Assembly (NCBI GenBank): GCA_002771395.1 | Contig: PCSS01000168.1 | Coordinates: 1 to 10,020 of the forward strand | Direction of reading: 5' to 3' | Length of the DNA stretch: 10,020 bases | From: Bacteroidetes bacterium CG23_combo_of_CG06-09_8_20_14_all_32_9 | GTDB taxonomy: Bacteria > Bacteroidota > Bacteroidia > Bacteroidales > GWA2-32-17 | Part shown: positions 5,678 through 10,020 of the stretch, piece by piece | Layout: every line of letters starts with the position of its first letter | Numbering within the stretch: position 1 is the stretch's first letter | Made by a program: the position numbers and the translations under genes | The notes under the pieces: generated by a model | What the model saw: the letters and a program-made list of their open reading frames with translations, nothing else | Told to the model about the DNA's origin: nothing | The model's database searches: none

Positions 5678-5705
5678 TAGTTACCAAATATAATATTCAA
5701 AAACT

Positions 5706-8700
5706 ATGAAACCCGATACTACCGTATTTAAAATTACTCTTTTTCTTTTGGCAGTATTTATAATAGTACCATGTTTTGCTCAGGATTATACCGAACTTGG
5801 GTCGAAACGTATAAAATATTTTTTGGCTGAGGATTATAATGCCCACTCGCAAAACTGGTCGGTGTTTCAGGATAAGCGGGGAATGCTTTATTTTGGCAAC
5901 AACGATGGTGTGCTTGAATATAATGGTGTTTCATGGACAAAAATAACAGCTTTTTCTGTAAGGTGTTTTGCACAAGGTCGTGGCAAAAGAATTTATGTCG
6001 GTGGCGATAACGAATTTGGTTATTTTGAACCCGATTCAAATGGAGCAAACCGATGGGTTTCGTATTCAAAAAAACTTCCCCAAGAATATAAAAATTATTT
6101 ATCGGTACTTACTATTCAGCAAGTTGACAGCAAAACTGTATTTTTTGCATTTCGTGGAATTTATATTTACCAAAACGATTCGCTTATAAAAGTTATTAGA
6201 CCTATAACCGATTTCAGGTTTTCATTTAATTACAAAAACCGCTTCTTTTTGAGGCAAACCGGAATTGGACTTATGGAATTTCGCAGAAACAGAATTTATA
6301 TGCTTGCACATGGTGATTTTTTTGCCGATAAGCCGGTTTATATGTTTGAGCCTTATGATGAAAATCATGCCATTATTGCAACAAAGCAGAATGGATTATA
6401 TCTTGTAAACATCAAAAATATAAGCAAAAACAATTTGCCCATTGATTCAATTTACACACCTTTTAAAACCCAAGCCGATAAATTCTTTTCAACAAATAAT
6501 ATTTACCACGGAATTATACTCAGTGACGGAAATTATGCTATCGGTTCAACAGTTGGAGGTATGTTAATTATTGATAAAAAAGGACATATAAAACGTGTTT
6601 TTAATAAGCAAACAGGGTTACCGGTAAACAACGTAAATTTTATTTTTAATGACCGCGAAAATAACCTGTGGTTAGCTTTAAATAACGGAATTGCATATAT
6701 TGAAATGAACAGCCCGATGAATTTTTTCGGCGAAGAATCGGGTTACCAGGGGTTAGTTGTAAATGCAATTAAATTTAAAAATAAATTTTATATAGGTACG
6801 CTTGAAGGTCTTTATATACTTACGCTTAACACCGATTTATCTTCGCAAAATTCTTCCTTTTATCATTTTAAACGGCTTACTGCCGATTATAACAGTTTTA
6901 TGTTTCTCGATACTATTGATGGAAAACTATACGCCGCTGCCCGTTACGGACTTTTCGCTATTGACGGGGAAAAAGTAACCTCCGTAAAAAAAATGGAGTT
7001 TTCTTATGTTTTTCTTCACTCTAAAAAATATCCGTCGGTAATGTATATCAATAATTCCAATGGGCTTGCAGTTTTTAAAAAAAATAAAGATATATGGAAT
7101 TATTCAGGACTGATTAAAGGTCTTGACCACGAAATAAGATACATTTACGAAGAAAATGATGGTACTATCTGGATAAACGGAAACAATAACGATGTGTTAA
7201 AATTAACTTTTAAAAATAACGACTTTTTTAATCCAAAAATTACAACTTATGATTCTTTAAAAGGACTTCCTAACCAAAGTTCATTGGCAATTTTTAACGC
7301 AGTTAATTACTTATCAGTGTTTTCGCCGGGTTTGGGATTTTACCGCCATTATTCAGATAAATTGCCGGTTGGCAAACCCGACCATTTTTACCACGACCCG
7401 CTTTTCCCGTCTTTAATGCCAGGCACCAATGATTCTATTTTTTACTATCTGGCTACTCGTTTAAACGATTCAACGTATTATGCCTTAACATCTGAACAAG
7501 GTATGATTAAAATAATTTCAAGGCGCAACAAACCAATTATAAGTATTGAATCATCATGGTTCGGACAAGGAAATTCTACGTTTTTTCTGTATCCCGATAA
7601 AGAAAATAATTTACTGTGGTTTTCAACCTTTAAAGGCTTATATTCTTATAATTTAAACAAAATAAAAACTAATAGTATAAGATTTATTACTACTATACAG
7701 CAAATTGTAACAGGAAAAGATTCGGTTCTTTATCAGGGTAATGACACAACATTAGTTACAGATATTCCATTCAACAAAAACTCTATTTCCCTTAATTTTG
7801 CCGCATTATTTTTTCAGGGAAGCGAAAATAACACCTTTCAATATTACCTTAAAGGTTTAGACGAAACATGGTCAAAATGGACTAAAGAAAAACATATAAC
7901 TTATAACTTCCTGCCCGAAGGAACTTATACATTTATAGTTAGAGGGAAAAATATTTATGGAACTATTAGCCCGCAAACCGTTTTTAAATTTCACATTCTG
8001 CCTCCATGGTACCGCACATGGTGGGCTTATGGTCTGTACGGAATTACCGCCTTTCTGCTCATTATTATTATTGTAATTATTTACAGCAAACAACTAAAAT
8101 CAAGAAATATTAAGCTCGAAAAACTTGTTCAACACCGTACTGCCCAAATTAAACAACAAAACTCAGAAATTGAGCTTAAAAATTTGCAGTTAAACGATAT
8201 AAATAAGCAATTGGAAAAACTTTCACTCGTAGCAAGTAAAATTGAAAATTCCGTTTTAATAATGGATTCAAAAGCTCATTTTGAGTGGGTAAACGACGGA
8301 TTTATAAAATTATATGGCTATACTCTTGAAGAACTTATAAAAGAATACAGCGATAATTTATTTGAATATAGTCAACATCCCGACATCAACTCTATTATAA
8401 ATATTTGTGTAAATGACAAAATACCAGTTACTTACGATGCTATTATTACAAATCGCAACAAACAAAAAATATGGACACACACTACACTTACTCCTATTTT
8501 AGATAAAGATGGAAATGTAACTCAAATTATTGCTATTGATTCCGATATTACTCATTTAAAATCAATTGAACAACAATTGATGGAACAAAATGAAGAAATT
8601 AATTCGCAAAAAGATCAACTTGAAGATGCAAACCGTGAACTCGAAAAACTTTCAATAGTTGCAAGCGAAACCGATAATACGGTTATTATAATGGATAAAG

Positions 8701-9827
8701 ACGCTAACTTTTTATGGATAAACAAAAGCCTTAGAAAAAAATATGGAGCTGATTTTGAAAATATTGAAGGAAAAAATCTGATAGATTCATCATATAATCC
8801 TGATATTAAGAGAATTGTAGCCAAATGCGTTTCTGAGAAAAAAACTGTTATTTACGAAACGGAAACTAAAATCAGTTCGGAAAAAACAATATGGATGCAA
8901 ACCACTCTTACCCCGATTCTTAATAAAAATGGTGAAATAAAAAATATAGTAGCCATTGATTCCGACATCACAAAATTGAAAAAAGCCGAAGAAAAAATTA
9001 TACTTCAGAGCAAAGAACTTGAAAACAACTTAAATGAACTTGAAAAGAAAAATGAACTCATTGTTAATAGTATAGAATATGCCCGAAAAATTCAGGAAGC
9101 CTTTTTGCCATCAATAAGTGAATTTCGCAATATTTTTTCAGACTCCTTCGTGTTTATTAAGCCTCGCGACGTTGTTAGCGGCGATTTTTTCTGGGTTTAT
9201 ACCGCCGGTAATATGAAATTTGTGGCAGTTGCCGACTGCACCGGGCACGGCGTTCCTGGCGCATTTATGTCAATCATTGGGAGCACAATTTTAAATGAAA
9301 TAGTTCGCGAAAAGAAAATTTATCAACCTTCGCAGGTACTTACCATGTTAAACCAGGGAATTATTTCGGCACTTCATCAAAATAAGGAATTGCAAAATAC
9401 ACAGAACGATGGTATGGACATAGTTTTTTGTGCATTTAACATAACATCTAAAAAAATTGTTCTTGCAACAACAAGCCACATGGCTATTGTTTGCGATGGT
9501 TACGGCGTGCATAAAATTAATTGTAACCTGTTTTCAATTGGAGACGCATTTTCAGCCCGAAGCGAAGTAGTTTATAATGAAACAGAAATAAATGTTGATA
9601 AAAACTCCCAGATTTTTCTTTATTCCGACGGATTTCATGACCAATTTGGAGGACCAAACAATACAAAATACATGACCGAGCCGTTTGAAGAATTTCTTGC
9701 CTCCATATATAAATTTCCTGTTGATGAACAAATAAAGAAGGTTGATAAGAATTTTAGAGCATGGAAAAAAGAAAACAAACAAATTGACGATGTTCTTGTT
9801 ATTGGATTAAAATTTTCAGATATTTAG
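5706..9827 (+). CDS. Membrane sensor: beta-propeller, Y_Y_Y, two PAS, SpoIIE-type PP2C phosphatase
   Basis: This 1373-residue protein should sense an extracytoplasmic signal and set a cytoplasmic Ser/Thr phosphatase. The signal peptide is 1-25, with likely cleavage after CFA. The periplasmic propeller (about 45-660) shows Reg_prop-like blades such as FQDKRGMLYFGNNDG (54-68), FNDRENNLWLALNNG (314-328) and YPDKENNLLWFSTFKG (629-644). A Y_Y_Y domain (about 690-764) leads to PPWYRTWW and one membrane helix (774-793). Next come a coiled coil (795-840), PAS1 (840-950), a second coil, PAS2 (983-1090) and a third coil. The SpoIIE/PP2C domain (about 1120-1373) keeps its metal-binding motifs: SGDFFW (D1160), VADCTGHGVPGAF (D1177), SDGFHDQFGG (D1308) and QIDDVLVIG (D1361/D1362). 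There is no histidine kinase or DNA-binding domain, so output is by dephosphorylation, perhaps of an anti-anti-sigma-like (STAS) partner, none of which is encoded here. Ligand unknown. The ATG has no Shine-Dalgarno sequence; the gene is probably monocistronic. Confidence 0.93.
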   Translation: MKPDTTVFKITLFLLAVFIIVPCFAQDYTELGSKRIKYFLAEDYNAHSQNWSVFQDKRGMLYFGNNDGVLEYNGVSWTKITAFSVRCFAQGRGKRIYVGGDNEFGYFEPDSNGANRWVSYSKKLPQEYKNYLSVLTIQQVDSKTVFFAFRGIYIYQNDSLIKVIRPITDFRFSFNYKNRFFLRQTGIGLMEFRRNRIYMLAHGDFFADKPVYMFEPYDENHAIIATKQNGLYLVNIKNISKNNLPIDSIYTPFKTQADKFFSTNNIYHGIILSDGNYAIGSTVGGMLIIDKKGHIKRVFNKQTGLPVNNVNFIFNDRENNLWLALNNGIAYIEMNSPMNFFGEESGYQGLVVNAIKFKNKFYIGTLEGLYILTLNTDLSSQNSSFYHFKRLTADYNSFMFLDTIDGKLYAAARYGLFAIDGEKVTSVKKMEFSYVFLHSKKYPSVMYINNSNGLAVFKKNKDIWNYSGLIKGLDHEIRYIYEENDGTIWINGNNNDVLKLTFKNNDFFNPKITTYDSLKGLPNQSSLAIFNAVNYLSVFSPGLGFYRHYSDKLPVGKPDHFYHDPLFPSLMPGTNDSIFYYLATRLNDSTYYALTSEQGMIKIISRRNKPIISIESSWFGQGNSTFFLYPDKENNLLWFSTFKGLYSYNLNKIKTNSIRFITTIQQIVTGKDSVLYQGNDTTLVTDIPFNKNSISLNFAALFFQGSENNTFQYYLKGLDETWSKWTKEKHITYNFLPEGTYTFIVRGKNIYGTISPQTVFKFHILPPWYRTWWAYGLYGITAFLLIIIIVIIYSKQLKSRNIKLEKLVQHRTAQIKQQNSEIELKNLQLNDINKQLEKLSLVASKIENSVLIMDSKAHFEWVNDGFIKLYGYTLEELIKEYSDNLFEYSQHPDINSIINICVNDKIPVTYDAIITNRNKQKIWTHTTLTPILDKDGNVTQIIAIDSDITHLKSIEQQLMEQNEEINSQKDQLEDANRELEKLSIVASETDNTVIIMDKDANFLWINKSLRKKYGADFENIEGKNLIDSSYNPDIKRIVAKCVSEKKTVIYETETKISSEKTIWMQTTLTPILNKNGEIKNIVAIDSDITKLKKAEEKIILQSKELENNLNELEKKNELIVNSIEYARKIQEAFLPSISEFRNIFSDSFVFIKPRDVVSGDFFWVYTAGNMKFVAVADCTGHGVPGAFMSIIGSTILNEIVREKKIYQPSQVLTMLNQGIISALHQNKELQNTQNDGMDIVFCAFNITSKKIVLATTSHMAIVCDGYGVHKINCNLFSIGDAFSARSEVVYNETEINVDKNSQIFLYSDGFHDQFGGPNNTKYMTEPFEEFLASIYKFPVDEQIKKVDKNFRAWKKENKQIDDVLVIGLKFSDI

Positions 9828-9865
9828 GTCTTACTTTTAAATTCTGACTAATTTTGGCAGTATAT

Positions 9866-9893
9866 TTAGTTTTTGGTTTTTAGTTTTTGGTTA
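9866..9893 (+). repeat. 14-nt T/G-rich tandem repeat, two copies
   Basis: TTAGTTTTTGGTTT (9866-9879) is followed directly by TTAGTTTTTGGTTA (9880-9893), 13 of 14 bases identical. It is non-coding and starts 38 bp after the sensor stop codon. Confidence 0.8.
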
Positions 9894-9902
9894 CGGTTTT
9901 TC

Positions 9903-9927
9903 AGTTAGCATTAGCGAAGGTCTAACT
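9903..9927 (+). terminator. Weak hairpin downstream of the sensor gene
   Basis: AGTTAG (9903-9908) pairs with CTAACT (9922-9927) around a 13-nt loop; TTAG (9911-9914) could pair with CTAA (9922-9925) instead. No T-run follows. It could help end the sensor transcript or be another intergenic repeat. Confidence 0.25.
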
Positions 9928-9976
9928 AGTGTCTGTCTGTAATGTCGGTTTCTTTTGATTTAAGAACACCCATTAA

Positions 9977-10020
9977 CCCCGTTGGATAACTCTCGTTGAA
10001 AAACGGATATGCAAAAAAAA
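9977..10020. repeat. Possible left arm of a second CCCCGTT palindrome, cut by the window edge
   Basis: CCCCGTT (9977-9983) repeats the outer-arm sequence of the three-armed palindrome at 6-63. Within the visible part, CGTT (9994-9997), loop GAAA, AACG (10002-10005) forms a small hairpin, and CCGTT (9979-9983) could also pair with AACGG (10002-10006). The closing arm, if there is one, would lie beyond the window. Confidence 0.4.

Larger units (their letters stand above)
5242..5705. other. 464-bp non-coding spacer between the metabolic operon and the sensor gene
   Basis: This stretch is very AT-rich and holds no credible open frame on either strand. It contains a possible terminator stem (5250-5273), a long imperfect inverted repeat (5421-5520), the 8-bp palindromes TAGATCTA (5473-5480) and AAGCGCTT (5650-5657), and a promoter motif at 5670. 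It is a likely transcription boundary, since the gene before it and the gene after it have unrelated functions and different translation signals. Confidence 0.7.

Noticed and set aside
5706..9827. Hybrid two-component system (histidine kinase with AraC-type regulator)
   Set aside because: The N-terminal half suggests it, but no H-box, ATPase N/G boxes, receiver or helix-turn-helix follows; the C-terminus is a SpoIIE/PP2C phosphatase.

Overview
The window looks like a piece of chromosome from an AT-rich, probably uncultured member of the Bacteroidota. The clues are a very long exported beta-propeller/Y_Y_Y signalling protein typical of that phylum, starts without a Shine-Dalgarno sequence on the flanking genes, a perfect TAnnTTTG -7 promoter motif, and intergenic DNA full of short repeat elements. 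All five genes I accept are on the + strand. No rRNA, tRNA, CRISPR array or complete transposase is visible.

Layout: (1) 1-248 is repeat-rich intergenic DNA, opening with a perfectly self-complementary three-armed palindrome (6-63) and followed by a CTTTGTG repeat cluster (120-199). (2) 249-1010 encodes a BadF/HgdC-type ATPase, the activator of a radical 2-hydroxyacyl-CoA dehydratase or a related enzyme. (3) 1011-1308 is a gap with ACCTGTCGG-type repeats and a possible promoter. (4) 1309-2505 is a divergent thiolase and 3151-5241 is a fused 3-hydroxyacyl-CoA dehydrogenase/enoyl-CoA hydratase. Both have a textbook AAGGAGG ribosome binding site and look like one beta-oxidation (or reverse beta-oxidation) operon. 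(5) Between those two genes sits a small four-helix-bundle gene of the 23S rRNA intervening-sequence protein family (2658-3026), bracketed by purine-rich tandem repeats on the left and their reverse complement on the right. (6) 5242-5705 is AT-rich intergenic DNA with a long imperfect inverted repeat and a promoter motif. (7) 5706-9827 is a 1373-residue sensor: signal peptide, beta-propeller, Y_Y_Y domain, one membrane segment, two tandem PAS modules and a SpoIIE/PP2C phosphatase. (8) 9828-10020 is repeat-bearing intergenic DNA ending in what may be the left arm of another palindrome.

Together the thiolase and the fusion protein supply three consecutive chemical steps on CoA esters: hydration, NAD-linked oxidation and thiolytic cleavage. 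The activator could supply a dehydratase feeding or leaving such a pathway, but its partner subunits are not in the window. The substrate cannot be read from the sequence.

The most unusual element is the four-helix-bundle gene inside complementary repeats. It has the same layout as the intervening sequences known in some bacterial 23S rRNA genes, but here it lies inside a metabolic transcription unit.
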